A stretch of 64,000 nucleotides of DNA from Paenibacillus endoradicis (GCF_024721975.1 NZ_JANQBB010000001.1:1178001-1242000), one strand, 5' to 3'. Numbered from the stretch's first letter, positions 18,247 to 27,879 are shown. Translations and numbers: made by a program. Notes: generated by a model not told the origin, from the letters alone.

Positions 18247-19179
18247 CTAGTTACGTAGTTTCGGATCAAGTGCATCTCGTAAGCCATCACCGAACAAATT
18301 GAATGAAAGCATAATAAAACTTATAAGTGCAGCAGGTATAAATAACTGACTTGGATAGATTTGAAATACTGAAATTCCACTGTTCACAAGCTGACCCCAA
18401 CTTGACATCGGAGGCTTAATTCCAATACCAATGAAACTTAAGTATGCTTCATAAAAAATTGCCGAAGGAATAGCCATCGTCATACTAACGATTAGAATAC
18501 TTAATGTATTCGGAATAAGATGTTTGAAAATAAGTCTCATTGATGAAGCACCTAATGCTTTGGAAGCAAGAATGAACTCGCGTTCTTTCAACTGTAATAC
18601 AAGTCCACGAATATTACGTGCTGATCCCATCCATCCTGTAATGGCAAATGCCATAATGATGGGAATAGGTCCTGAACCGAAATAAATCATAATAAGAATG
18701 ACATAAATTAATTGAGGTACACACATTCCAATATCAGTAATTCGCATTAGAATCATATCAACTTTACCGCCGAAATATCCTGAGATACCACCAATAACCA
18801 TCCCTAGCAAACTAGGCAATATAGCTCCAACAATACCTACTGCAAGTGATACTCGAGCACCCATCCAAATTCTAGCCCATAGGTCTCGACCTAATGTGTC
18901 CGTTCCAAACCAATGTTCTGAGGATACAGGTGCATTAATATTCATTAGATTCGTCTGGTTATAACTATATGGTGTGAGCCAAGGACCAATAAGTGACATA
19001 ATAATAGTTGCCACTATAATAATTAAGCCAAACATTGCTACTTTATTTTTAACTAGTCGAATTCGAGCGTCCTTCCAATAAGAAATACTCGGTCTCGCAC
19101 TAATTTTATGATCTGAATCAACAATGCCTATCATCTCGAATCGTGAATCAACGACATTTGTTCTATCTACATTACTCAC
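18247..19179 (-). CDS. oppC: Oligopeptide ABC transporter permease OppC/DppC
   Basis: The 310-residue membrane protein has the N-terminal OppC segment (about residues 30-70, containing the first helix after KNKVAMFGLIII) and five further helices. The EAA loop reads REFILASKALGASSMRLIFKHLIPN, which docks the ATPases. HWFGTDTLGRDLWARI is the usual OppC hallmark. It follows oppB by 12 bases. Confidence 0.95.
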   Translation of the reverse strand: MSNVDRTNVVDSRFEMIGIVDSDHKISARPSISYWKDARIRLVKNKVAMFGLIIIVATIIMSLIGPWLTPYSYNQTNLMNINAPVSSEHWFGTDTLGRDLWARIWMGARVSLAVGIVGAILPSLLGMVIGGISGYFGGKVDMILMRITDIGMCVPQLIYVILIMIYFGSGPIPIIMAFAITGWMGSARNIRGLVLQLKEREFILASKALGASSMRLIFKHLIPNTLSILIVSMTMAIPSAIFYEAYLSFIGIGIKPPMSSWGQLVNSGISVFQIYPSQLFIPAALISFIMLSFNLFGDGLRDALDPKLRN

Positions 19180-19191
19180 TGCTTAGCCCCC

Positions 19192-20112
19192 TTAATCCGC
19201 AACACGAATACGGGGATCTATGAATCCGTATACGAGGTCAACGATAAAGTTAGCGGTAACAAGGAATGCTCCGAAAAATACCGTCAATCCTAATGCCATA
19301 GTGTAATCAAGTGATTGTACCGATTGTACAAAATGAAGTCCTAAGCCAGGAATAGCAAAGATTTGCTCTACGACAAATGTTCCCATTAATACATTGGCAA
19401 CGAGCGGTCCTAGTACAGTAACGATAGGCAACATTGAATTGCGTAATTGATGCCTCCATACAATCTGTCTTTCATTCAAACCTTTTGCTTTTGCTGTTTT
19501 AATATAGTCTTGCGTCGTAACTTCTAACATACTTGCGCGCATTAATCTCGTAAGCGTTGCTAGTAATCCTAATCCCATCGCTATCGAAGGTAGAATGGTA
19601 TATTCAAGTCCCTTCCATTGTGCAACTGGGAACCAATTGAGCTTTACACTGAATGAATATTGCAGTAATGTCCCAACGATAAAACTTGGAACGGAGATCC
19701 CGATAACCGCAACAAACACGCATAAATAATCAGCAGCTTTTCCCCGTCTTCTCGCAGCGATCACTCCAAGTAATAATCCGATAGGTAACGCAATCGCAAG
19801 AGCTCTCAATCCTAACTCCGCAGATACTGGGAAAGAATCACTAATAATACTGTTTACTGACCGATTAACATACTTCAGTGAATATCCTAGATCACCTTGT
19901 AAAAGATTTCCCATATATTTGAGATACTGCTGGTGCAGTGGCTCATTATAACCGTAATATTCAATCATTCTTTGTTGGGCTTCTTCAGATAAAAGCACTT
20001 CTGTCTGGAAGGGATTACCTGGAAGGGACCGAAGTAAAAAGAACGAAACCGTTGCTAGTAGCCATATCGTTAGTAATGAAATCAATATTCGTTTAATGAT
20101 GTATTTACGCAT
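19192..20112 (-). CDS. oppB: Oligopeptide ABC transporter permease OppB/DppB
   Basis: The 306-residue membrane protein starts with the typical RKYIIKRILISLLTIWLL helix and FFLLRSLPGNPF. The EAA loop is DYIKTAKAKGLNERQIVWRH. It forms the translocation channel with OppC. A GGTGAG-type ribosome site precedes the ATG. A hairpin at 20151-20193 separates it from the substrate-binding protein gene and may set the ratio of the two products. Confidence 0.95.
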   Translation of the reverse strand: MRKYIIKRILISLLTIWLLATVSFFLLRSLPGNPFQTEVLLSEEAQQRMIEYYGYNEPLHQQYLKYMGNLLQGDLGYSLKYVNRSVNSIISDSFPVSAELGLRALAIALPIGLLLGVIAARRRGKAADYLCVFVAVIGISVPSFIVGTLLQYSFSVKLNWFPVAQWKGLEYTILPSIAMGLGLLATLTRLMRASMLEVTTQDYIKTAKAKGLNERQIVWRHQLRNSMLPIVTVLGPLVANVLMGTFVVEQIFAIPGLGLHFVQSVQSLDYTMALGLTVFFGAFLVTANFIVDLVYGFIDPRIRVAD

Positions 20113-20150
20113 GTACTCACCTCCACAGGAATTGAAAATAATACAGAGAA

Positions 20151-20193
20151 AGAGAGGGCAACTATCGTTGCGAAGCGATGGAATGCCCCCTCT
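20151..20193 (-). other. Intercistronic hairpin between oppA and oppB
   Basis: AGAGAGGGCA and TGCCCCCTCT pair at nine of ten positions, with a second inner stem, in the 100-base gap. No T run follows on the transcribed strand, so it looks like an RNA-stabilising or partial-termination hairpin rather than a full terminator. Confidence 0.6.
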
Positions 20194-20212
20194 ATTCTAT
20201 AAAACTATGAAA

Positions 20213-21889
20213 TTACTTATTGATGTCTGCATAAATTAATTGCGATGGTGAGCCTTGCGCTGCTTTAATAACACCAGTTAAGTAATCTTTGTAAATATAA
20301 CTAACACCCGGATATAAGAATGGCTCTAATGGACCATTATCAAATAAATATTGTTCTGCAGCGAACAGACCTGCAAAACGTTGCTCTTGATCAACTTGTG
20401 CCATGGCTGTGTTATACATTATTGTATAAGTTTCATCGTTCCAACCTGTCCAGTTAATACTACCGTTAGCTACCCAATAATCAAGGATAGAAGATGCGTC
20501 CTCTGAAGCATCTAAAGATTGAACATAGATATCATACTCACGGTTCATTGTTGCTTGAATCGCTTGTGGAGTCGGTAATACTGTAATTTCAATGTTTTTC
20601 AAACCTAACACTGTACTCCAAGCATCTTGAAGAGCTTCAGAGTAAAGTTTTTGTTTACCTTCCATTGCTACATAAGTAAGTTTTGGAAGTTGTTCTTTTG
20701 TCATATTCAATTCAGCAAGTGCACTGTCTAAATATTCATTCGCTAGTTCAGGTTGTGCAGAAGATGGTACTCCTGAGAATGTATATTCATCATGGTACAG
20801 ACCATTTGCCGCTTGTGTTGTAGGTAATACAAAACGATTTGCTGGTTGTGTACCAAGTGCTGCTACAGCATTTGCTATACCTTGACGATCAACGGCATAA
20901 CTTAATGCTTTGCGGAAGTTTTTATTAGACATCACTTTGCCAGTTTCTTCGTTATATCCATCAACATTGAATTGTAACATTTGCACGCCACCTGCTAATG
21001 CCGAATGAGCATCAGGGTATTTGGCAATTAAAGCTGCAGCAATATCTGCTAAGTAGTCCAATTGACCTGAATCATACATACTTGCAGCAGTGTTACCATC
21101 TGGAATAATTAGTTGAGTAATACCATCTAACTTAATGTTATCCTTATCCCAATAGTTTTCGTTTTTAACCATAACAAGTTCAGATTCATGCGTCCATTTA
21201 GAAAGTGTGAATGGTCCATTTGTAATCAATTTAGTTTCATCTGCTGCATATTGATCTCCAAATTGTTCAACTACATCTTGCTTAACAGGATAGAAATAAG
21301 AATTAGCTCCAAGAACTGTTAGGAAAAATGGAATGGGTTCAACAAGTGTGATTTCAAGTGTATATTCATCCAATGCCTTAATTCCCACTTGATTACTATC
21401 TGTGATTTCTCCTTTGTTGAATGCTTCCGCATTCACAACACCATACAATGTTTCAACAAATGCAGAACCAGTATTAGGATCAATGAATCGCTTGAAAGAG
21501 TATTCAAAGTCTGCTGCAGTTACTGGGTCACCGTTAGACCATAATGATTCTCTTAAATGGAATGTATATGTACGACCATCTTTTGAAATATCCCATGTCT
21601 CAGCAATGCCTGGAATTATTTTACTATCATAGCTACGAACTAGACCTTCACTAATGTGGAATAAGATCTCATTAGACAAATCATCTTGGCTTTTACTACT
21701 GTCCAACGTACCAGGTTCTTTTGACATTGCGTAAGTTAACATTTTTGGTTCTTGTGAAGTACCGTTTGTTGAAATATTTGAATCGCCTGCTTTACTACCA
21801 TTATTGTTATTTGTCGTAGCTGTACAAGCAGTTAAACAAAGTGCGCTGATCATCAACAATGTAATCAGCTTTGAAAATCCTCTCTTCAT
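20213..21889 (-). CDS. oppA: Oligopeptide ABC transporter substrate-binding lipoprotein (OppA/DppE)
   Basis: The 558-residue protein has a lipoprotein signal peptide (MKRGFSKLITLLMISA with LTAC; Cys22 is the lipid site), a Thr/Asn/Ser-rich tether and the SBP family 5 fold. Signature parts are TWDISKDGRTYTFHLRESLWSNGDPVTAADFEYSFKR and the NKNFRKALSYAVDRQ segment. It captures peptides outside the cell and hands them to OppBC. The ATG at 21889 is preceded by GGAGGGATATGG; a longer in-frame start at 21922 lies over the -10 region. It is the first gene of the operon, with two good sigma-A promoters upstream. Confidence 0.94.
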   Translation of the reverse strand: MKRGFSKLITLLMISALCLTACTATTNNNNGSKAGDSNISTNGTSQEPKMLTYAMSKEPGTLDSSKSQDDLSNEILFHISEGLVRSYDSKIIPGIAETWDISKDGRTYTFHLRESLWSNGDPVTAADFEYSFKRFIDPNTGSAFVETLYGVVNAEAFNKGEITDSNQVGIKALDEYTLEITLVEPIPFFLTVLGANSYFYPVKQDVVEQFGDQYAADETKLITNGPFTLSKWTHESELVMVKNENYWDKDNIKLDGITQLIIPDGNTAASMYDSGQLDYLADIAAALIAKYPDAHSALAGGVQMLQFNVDGYNEETGKVMSNKNFRKALSYAVDRQGIANAVAALGTQPANRFVLPTTQAANGLYHDEYTFSGVPSSAQPELANEYLDSALAELNMTKEQLPKLTYVAMEGKQKLYSEALQDAWSTVLGLKNIEITVLPTPQAIQATMNREYDIYVQSLDASEDASSILDYWVANGSINWTGWNDETYTIMYNTAMAQVDQEQRFAGLFAAEQYLFDNGPLEPFLYPGVSYIYKDYLTGVIKAAQGSPSQLIYADINK

Positions 21890-21926
21890 CCATATCCCTC
21901 CAGTATCATTTATAAAGTACATTTAC

Positions 21927-21954
21927 ATTATAATCGTAATTAATAATTTGACAA
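21927..21954 (-). promoter_or_regulatory. Proximal sigma-A promoter of the opp operon
   Basis: Read leftward, TTGTCA (21949-21954) and TATAAT (21927-21932) are separated by 16 bases, about 40 bases before the oppA ATG. Confidence 0.7.
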
Positions 21955-21996
21955 ATAGTTTAATTTAAAATATATATTTGTTGTATTATCAATATT

Positions 21997-22025
21997 ATTA
22001 CACAATCATTGCAACAAACTGTCAA
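21997..22025 (-). promoter_or_regulatory. Distal sigma-A promoter of the opp operon
   Basis: Read leftward, TTGACA (22020-22025) and TGTAAT (21997-22002) are separated by 17 bases. With the proximal promoter this gives two candidate starts about 70 bases apart. Confidence 0.75.
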
Positions 22026-22281
22026 CTTATTGTTTAATTATTGCTATTTTTCGCTTTAACTATTTGATCAATTATTTGCACTCTTTCCCTTGATACAATT
22101 TACTTTTTTTAGTAAAGTTGTAAATTAACAATATGTTTCATGGTAATACCATTTAATCGAGTGATGTTATGGGAAATCTGCCAACTTATCATCGATACAC
22201 CAATTTATGGAGCGATTATCACTCACCAAAACATCAACAGTGACTACGAAAAATAAAGATCTAACTGTTGAAAAAATGCAT

Positions 22282-22328
22282 AAAAAAAGGCCTAAATCGA
22301 GAGTATTTCTCTCAATTTTGGCCTTTTA
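22282..22328 (-). terminator. Intrinsic terminator of the moxR-DUF58-DUF4129 operon
   Basis: AAAAGGCC pairs with GGCCTTTT, and an inner GAGAG/CTCTC stem extends it to about 20 pairs with two mismatches. Seven T residues follow on the leftward strand, 25 bases after the stop at 22353. Confidence 0.9.
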
Positions 22329-22352
22329 ATCGATAAAAATATTTTTTTATTT

Positions 22353-23735
22353 TTAGTTTTTCTTTACAAATTTCTCAAATAATTTTTGCAAAGAAGACTC
22401 ATTTGCTGTTTTATCACCATATCTTACGTCATTATACATATCGATTAATTGATCATAATCTGCTTTATTATGCTCATTCCGGTGAATTATCTTAGTAGAT
22501 TTACGCTCAGATTGAGGTCGAACTTGGACCTCTTCGATCGTTTCCTTAGCTGTATGACTCGATTGATAGTGGAAACCTGAATCGATTTGCTCTTTCACAA
22601 CATGTTTATATAAGCCTCTAGCTTTATCTTCATTAGATAGTTTTGACCAACTTTGAGTATTCATAGGACTATATTTGAGCTTTACACGCTTTAGTTGTTT
22701 GGCTCGCTTAGCAACTGGCTGAAGATCCTCAACTTCGTCAATGTAACCATCATGTAAGTCTGAAGCTAGTTTATAAGGATTGAAAAGTCGTGCTATTAAT
22801 TTCTTAACGCCCTTAACAATCATCATGGTTCCATATACGATGATAAATACTGCTGCTAATACAAGTAGCGTAATGGCTATGTATTTGAAAATTTTCTCAA
22901 GGATAATCCACCATGTAGAAGGATCATCCGTCGGAATAGCTTCCCCCATTCCTTCCATAGGTGGAGGTGGAGTCACTTTCTCTGCAACTTCAGACGATTC
23001 AAAACTAGATAGCCATGCGAAAAATTGTCTAATTAAGTTCATTATCCAATCTTCAATTTGTTGCTGAATTCCACGTAATAGTGCAATTAATAGTAACACA
23101 ACGGAGATGATCGTAATAATGACACGATTGATACGAAGTGACATACGAAACGTTCGTGATGTTTCATCTACAATTTGATGCTCACCTAACGTTCTTTCAT
23201 TTGTAATATACAGAAATAAGATTAATGCGCCCATTCCTAAACCATAAAATAATCCATTGTGATGAGCGATTTCAGTTAATAATGTTACCTTCAATATTTG
23301 CAGGACAATGTATGCTATGATACCTAAAGTCATAATCGTGGGTGTAAAACTTCCACGCCAACTATACATAAAGTTTCTTATTCCGCTATGAATGAAGAAT
23401 ACTGTGGCAATAAACCACACAATAATACTAAACACTCGTAGCTGACTAGGAAAAGAAGAATACAAAAATGCTAATAAAATTACGCTATTGATGATGATAA
23501 AGCCTACTCTAGTATAATTTTTATACTGCTTCCCCTCCTTCAACATTAGTTGTGGAAGTGTATAGGCAATGACTAATCCGATGAACCATCCAAGCATCGC
23601 GACTGGAGAAAATAAATAGATGCCAATGGTTACATATAACGGTGCAAGGAAGATCAGTTCTGTTAAAGCTTGTACGATGGTTCGAAAGACGTTTTTTGCA
23701 ACTCGATTACTGCTAGAGACAATCATCTCACTCAT
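22353..23735 (-). CDS. Membrane protein with DUF4129-like C-terminus
   Basis: The 460-residue protein has about seven membrane helices in its first 240 residues, a short extracytoplasmic stretch around PPPPMEGMGEAIPTDDP, one more helix (about residues 285-310) and a cytoplasmic tail. The tail (ARGLYKHVVKEQIDSGFHY...TAKETIEEV...YDQLIDMYNDVRYGD) resembles the DUF4129 domain that usually ends transglutaminase-like membrane proteins in moxR/DUF58 operons. No transglutaminase Cys-His-Asp core is visible. Start and upstream stop overlap in ATGA. The function is unknown; an envelope-related role is inferred from its neighbours. Confidence 0.7.
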   Translation of the reverse strand: MSEMIVSSSNRVAKNVFRTIVQALTELIFLAPLYVTIGIYLFSPVAMLGWFIGLVIAYTLPQLMLKEGKQYKNYTRVGFIIINSVILLAFLYSSFPSQLRVFSIIVWFIATVFFIHSGIRNFMYSWRGSFTPTIMTLGIIAYIVLQILKVTLLTEIAHHNGLFYGLGMGALILFLYITNERTLGEHQIVDETSRTFRMSLRINRVIITIISVVLLLIALLRGIQQQIEDWIMNLIRQFFAWLSSFESSEVAEKVTPPPPMEGMGEAIPTDDPSTWWIILEKIFKYIAITLLVLAAVFIIVYGTMMIVKGVKKLIARLFNPYKLASDLHDGYIDEVEDLQPVAKRAKQLKRVKLKYSPMNTQSWSKLSNEDKARGLYKHVVKEQIDSGFHYQSSHTAKETIEEVQVRPQSERKSTKIIHRNEHNKADYDQLIDMYNDVRYGDKTANESSLQKLFEKFVKKN

Positions 23736-24856
23736 CCTGCAGTCACCTCCTGCAATACCGTTTCTCTTCCATCAACATTTTGAAAATCTGTTAATTGTAA
23801 TCGAAGTGCTGCGTTATTGTGACTTCTCAGTTGATTCAATTGAGCTTCCAATTCCTCATTCCAATAGGAAGAGAGAAATAAAAAATCAGTATAGGATACT
23901 TTGGAAGCAATAATAGCATCAAGTAACTCGGAGAATGACTCCGTACGTTCAAGTTCTAATGTCGCCATGGCATCTAGAATAGATAACCAATGATTCTCTC
24001 CACTGTTAGGCTCAATATAGAGACTATGAGTTTGCTGAGCAGTACGCATATTCGTTGCAAAGCCTGCTTGCATCCCTTGTTTAATAACCTCTTCAGTAAT
24101 ACCAGCTACATATCGGATACCATCTTCAATCATCGATGGATTGGAGACTACACGCCACATTCCTTCACGATCATCAATATTGAGTACAACCATTAATTTA
24201 CGATTGGCTGTGAAATCATATTGATGAACTTGTAAGCTTCCTGCTCTAGCAGTAGCTTTCCAATTAATCTGTTTGAATGTATCTCCCGCTTCATATTGAC
24301 GAGTACCTGCCACCACAAATGGATCAGGTAGAATGTATCGTTTCACAGACACATCGCCTTGCCAACTATGATATGGTATCTTATCTAACGGAATTGCAAT
24401 AGGCTTTGGATAAACAGTCAATTTCCCATTCAACTGAATCGTTCGATTGACCTTTGCCAGACTCATAAGATCTCCGCTTGTAACGCTCACTGTATTCAGC
24501 TTGTACTTTCCACGCATCATCGGAATAATCTTGTGCTTTCTCGTTACTTTCGTAAACCCTCTTAATGTGAAAAAGCTATGGTGATTCTGATACAGACTAC
24601 CTGAACTTACTGCAAAATTATCCGACTTTCCGAATTTTAAAGAAGCTTCAAGTTGTGACTCAATATAAAGCCAAGGGACAAGTAATCTCTTATTATTGCT
24701 AATTTGTTCAATCATTTCTATCTCTTCGCCCTCAAAGCAAACGATTTTATTGAAATCGCGAGAATAGTCGAGGTGTCGAAGAACAAAGCGACGATACCAT
24801 AAATATTGTGCTCCAACAATAATTAATGCCGTTAAGAAAAACCATACTAACACCAT
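23732..24856 (-). CDS. DUF58 domain protein
   Basis: The 374-residue protein begins with a membrane helix (FFLTALIIVGAQYLW). The DUF58 signature follows: GTRQYEAGDTFKQINWKATARAGSLQVHQYD at about residues 190-220, then a VWA-like strand (KLMVVLNIDDR). DUF58 proteins travel with MoxR-type ATPases and are thought to be clients or partners in assembling envelope or enzyme complexes. It starts nine bases after the moxR stop and overlaps the next gene by four bases. Confidence 0.9.
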   Translation of the reverse strand: MVLVWFFLTALIIVGAQYLWYRRFVLRHLDYSRDFNKIVCFEGEEIEMIEQISNNKRLLVPWLYIESQLEASLKFGKSDNFAVSSGSLYQNHHSFFTLRGFTKVTRKHKIIPMMRGKYKLNTVSVTSGDLMSLAKVNRTIQLNGKLTVYPKPIAIPLDKIPYHSWQGDVSVKRYILPDPFVVAGTRQYEAGDTFKQINWKATARAGSLQVHQYDFTANRKLMVVLNIDDREGMWRVVSNPSMIEDGIRYVAGITEEVIKQGMQAGFATNMRTAQQTHSLYIEPNSGENHWLSILDAMATLELERTESFSELLDAIIASKVSYTDFLFLSSYWNEELEAQLNQLRSHNNAALRLQLTDFQNVDGRETVLQEVTAG

Positions 24857-24865
24857 AACTGGCCT

Positions 24866-25825
24866 CTATTCTGCAACAAGCTGCTCTTCAGAAGGAACAG
24901 GTAATCGCTCTAGTAGCTGATCAATCACTTTTTCAGTTCCATTCATCCCACGTTGTAAACCGCGAAGCACGATTCGATGCGCAAGTACTGGCTTTGCCAT
25001 CGCCTTAATATCATCAGGTGTAACATAATCCCGACCACGCAATATCGCATGGACTTGAACTGCTCGCAACAATGCTTGACTACCACGAGGAGATACACCG
25101 ATTACTACATCTTCATGTGAGCGAGTTGCTTCAACAATGTTTAGTAAATAAGCGAGGATATCATCAGACACTCGAACATCTTGATAACTATTACTAGCTG
25201 CTATTAATTGCTCTCTCGTTGCGATAGGCGTTAGCTCTGTTAGAGGATCACTTCTCATAAATCTTTTCAAAAGTATAAGACCATCATCAGTTGATGGATA
25301 TCCCATTTTTATTTTGAATAAAAAACGATCGAGTTGTGCTTCTGGTAATGGAAATGTCCCTTGTTGTTCCACTGGATTTTGCGTAGCGATAACCATAAAT
25401 GGTCGCTCAAGCTTCATCGTTTCACCATCTATACTTACTTGTCGTTCTTCCATACACTCTAATAGACTTGATTGCGTTCTTGGTGTTGCTCGATTTATCT
25501 CATCAGCAAGTAGCAAGTGTGTAAATAATGGTCCAGGACGGAATTCGAAATCAGATTCTTTCTGATTGTAGAAATGAATCCCGCTAAGATCTGATGGTAA
25601 TAGGTCAGGAGTGAATTGAATCCGCTTGAAAGCTAATGATAAAGAGCTTGCTAATGACTTGGCTAGCATCGTCTTGCCTGTTCCTGGTACATCTTCAAGT
25701 AATACATGCCCAGATGTAACCAAAGCAATGACGAGCAATTCTATAACTTCCTCTTTCCCTACAATAACTTTCCCTACATTTTGTTTCACGGACTCATTGA
25801 GTTGATAGATAACATCTGCGTTCAT
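24866..25825 (-). CDS. moxR: MoxR family AAA+ ATPase
   Basis: The 319-residue ATPase has Walker A DVPGTGKT (ending at Thr52), Walker B LLLADEINRATP, sensor 1 IATQNPVEQQGTFPLPEAQLDRF and an arginine-finger/sensor 2 region (VSPRGSQALLRA). MoxR ATPases act as chaperones for protein complexes, often together with DUF58/VWA partners such as the next two products. It is the first gene of this three-gene set; the 95 bases upstream hold a small GAGATA/TATCTC hairpin. Confidence 0.92.
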   Translation of the reverse strand: MNADVIYQLNESVKQNVGKVIVGKEEVIELLVIALVTSGHVLLEDVPGTGKTMLAKSLASSLSLAFKRIQFTPDLLPSDLSGIHFYNQKESDFEFRPGPLFTHLLLADEINRATPRTQSSLLECMEERQVSIDGETMKLERPFMVIATQNPVEQQGTFPLPEAQLDRFLFKIKMGYPSTDDGLILLKRFMRSDPLTELTPIATREQLIAASNSYQDVRVSDDILAYLLNIVEATRSHEDVVIGVSPRGSQALLRAVQVHAILRGRDYVTPDDIKAMAKPVLAHRIVLRGLQRGMNGTEKVIDQLLERLPVPSEEQLVAE

Positions 25826-25920
25826 TACGACGGCCTCCCATTATTTGAATAGCTACGATAATTTCTACTTTTTTAATAATTGTTGAGATATTGAAATAAT
25901 ATTCAGTATCTCATCTAGCA

Positions 25921-26850
25921 TCAGAATGGGTATTGCCTCGTACTTTTACTACGTTGCAATCGTTGAAGTTCTTGCCAATGGATGAGTTTTATTCCTTGAT
26001 CCTGCAAATGTTGATGCCAGCTAGCTTGTTGCATCGCTTCCCACTCTATAACTCTTTTCTGTGGCTCTCTATGAAACGTTTCTAGTTCAATAGAAGGTTT
26101 ACTAGGATGAATGATGAGTTCGCTGACACCTGGTTCTAAATGAGTTACAAACTCTTTTAACGAATGGGTAAAACTTTCCATTGTTTCGTCTTTTCCTAAT
26201 TCAAACGGTAAACCAACTAAATAATCTAATATGACTACACCCTTCTGATCAGCAAGATCAGCAAGCAGTTTAATCGACTCTACATATTCTTGACTTACAA
26301 CATGTTGCTGCAATGGATTGACATAACGTGGTAGTCGGAATGGTAATCCATAGTAAGCGCATACATCTAAAGTTTCAAGTAGGAAGTGTCTTCCTGTCTC
26401 TAATCCGTAGAGGCTTCCCATGTGACTATCTGCATGTGTCGGCTTTACACCTAAATTCAATGCCATCTCTACTTGGCTACTCAATTCTAAGCTTACTTGA
26501 CTTGGTGAGGCGCTTTGTTCGAAATTAAGGCAATTATTATGAAAATAACCTTCATTAGTAACGAGCGTCGATACATCACTATGTCTGGTTACTGGACCCC
26601 ATTTGTAATTTCCCCATTCACTTGTAAATGTGAAATGTACACCAACATCATATTGTTGGTTAGAAGCACTCCAAAGTGCAGCCTCTCTAGCCCAAGCACA
26701 AGGTAGCATTAATGTAGCAGAACTAATAGAACCGTTCACTAGTAAATGCTGAACCGCCGCATTTACTGAATAATTCAATCCATAATCATCACCATTAATA
26801 ATTAACAACCGATCTTCCTTAGCATAACCTAACGCTTCAGCTAAACTCAT
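25921..26850 (-). CDS. YdjC/ChbG-type carbohydrate deacetylase
   Basis: The 309-residue protein matches the YdjC (ChbG/HpnK) family. LIINGDDYGLNYSVNAAV carries the metal-binding aspartates, DVGVHFTFTSEWG supplies a histidine ligand and PTHADSHMGSL the catalytic loop. ELIIHPS adds a C-terminal histidine. Family members remove an acetyl group from N-acetylated sugars such as chitobiose or hopanoid glycosides. It follows the APH-like gene by 27 bases on the same strand. The substrate is unknown. Confidence 0.88.
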   Translation of the reverse strand: MSLAEALGYAKEDRLLIINGDDYGLNYSVNAAVQHLLVNGSISSATLMLPCAWAREAALWSASNQQYDVGVHFTFTSEWGNYKWGPVTRHSDVSTLVTNEGYFHNNCLNFEQSASPSQVSLELSSQVEMALNLGVKPTHADSHMGSLYGLETGRHFLLETLDVCAYYGLPFRLPRYVNPLQQHVVSQEYVESIKLLADLADQKGVVILDYLVGLPFELGKDETMESFTHSLKEFVTHLEPGVSELIIHPSKPSIELETFHREPQKRVIEWEAMQQASWHQHLQDQGIKLIHWQELQRLQRSKSTRQYPF

Positions 26851-26877
26851 ATCTTACGCCTCACCTTCATCCACATT

Positions 26878-27879
26878 TTATACGTGAAAAGACTTAACAT
26901 ATGTAATTGCGTAATCTGCATTAATGATGATCTCTGTAAGTATATGTTCATCATCTAATCCATCTTCATAACGTCCAATGAAATGCATCGCAACGTCTAC
27001 TACTCGAAGCTTGACTAGATGCTCAAGAAGATTCAACTCTTCTTCTTGTAAAGGCAGTTCTTTAATAAAAGCATTTTTCAGTACCTGAAGTTTATAAGTC
27101 AAATTGTTTGTAGTAGGCTTAATAAGCTCTGCTAGTAAAACAGCTAATTCCATCACTCTAGCATCTCTTGTAACAAACTCAAAATCTAATATCGCTACTA
27201 CTTGATCACTATGGCACAATGCATTACTACAATTAATATCTCCGTGTATCCATTGTTGTGGAAGTGTTGCAAATTGTGAACACATAGATTCTAACAATGC
27301 CCTCTCTTGCATAATACGTAGCAAGTGTGGTTTTAACTGAGATATTGTATCCGTAGGTGAACTTATCTTATCTATTCTTTCTTCATGCAGTGGTTCATAA
27401 TTCGCTGCAATGTCAAAGTAAGGAGAGTAAGCAGGTTCGGTATCTATAGTTAATGATGCTAGACCCTTACTCAGTCTTGCAGCGGCAGTAGCAAGCCATG
27501 CAATATGCTCCACACGATCTATTGAAGGTCTCTCACCTTCAATATAATGAAACATTGCTACTAATTTGCCATTCGATAATTCAGTTATCGTACTATCATA
27601 TCGATTATACACAGGGATTGGAGACATAATGTGTAAAGGCGATTGTGACTGTAGTCGCTGTAATACCTCATGCTCAAATTGCAACTTGCTTTTATCTTGA
27701 TGATTATTGTAAATGCGTAAGTTATATTGTTTATTACCATCCCGGACAATACGAGTAGTATTGTTCATTCCGCTATGTCCAACTAGGATGGTTGGCTGCT
27801 CAAGACAGCTATAGTACGTCAATGCCTCGTTCAACAATTGTGTCTCAAGGCTAGGTGAAGATTGTTCCTGTTGCTCCAT
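26878..27879 (-). CDS. APH-fold phosphotransferase
   Basis: The 333-residue protein has the aminoglycoside-phosphotransferase/choline-kinase fold. Visible are an N-terminal glycine loop (GHSGMNNTTRIV), the catalytic loop QQWIHGDINCSNAL (Asp and Asn) and the Mg-binding VAILDFEFVTRDARVMELA. The family also includes homoserine, choline and fructosamine kinases, so a small-molecule kinase is more likely than drug resistance. It pairs with the YdjC-type deacetylase, which would fit amino-sugar salvage, but that link is inference. Confidence 0.85.
   Translation of the reverse strand: MEQQEQSSPSLETQLLNEALTYYSCLEQPTILVGHSGMNNTTRIVRDGNKQYNLRIYNNHQDKSKLQFEHEVLQRLQSQSPLHIMSPIPVYNRYDSTITELSNGKLVAMFHYIEGERPSIDRVEHIAWLATAAARLSKGLASLTIDTEPAYSPYFDIAANYEPLHEERIDKISSPTDTISQLKPHLLRIMQERALLESMCSQFATLPQQWIHGDINCSNALCHSDQVVAILDFEFVTRDARVMELAVLLAELIKPTTNNLTYKLQVLKNAFIKELPLQEEELNLLEHLVKLRVVDVAMHFIGRYEDGLDDEHILTEIIINADYAITYVKSFHV

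Larger units (their letters stand above)
21890..22281. other. Upstream region of the opp operon
   Basis: About 390 AT-rich bases without a gene. They contain two leftward promoters (below) and, further up, no supported ORF or structured RNA. The 22040-22200 part has A/T tracts that could be regulator sites, but no clear palindrome stood out. Confidence 0.5.

Noticed and set aside
26878..27879. Aminoglycoside resistance gene
   Set aside because: The fold is shared with many metabolic kinases, and pairing with a deacetylase gene does not suggest resistance.
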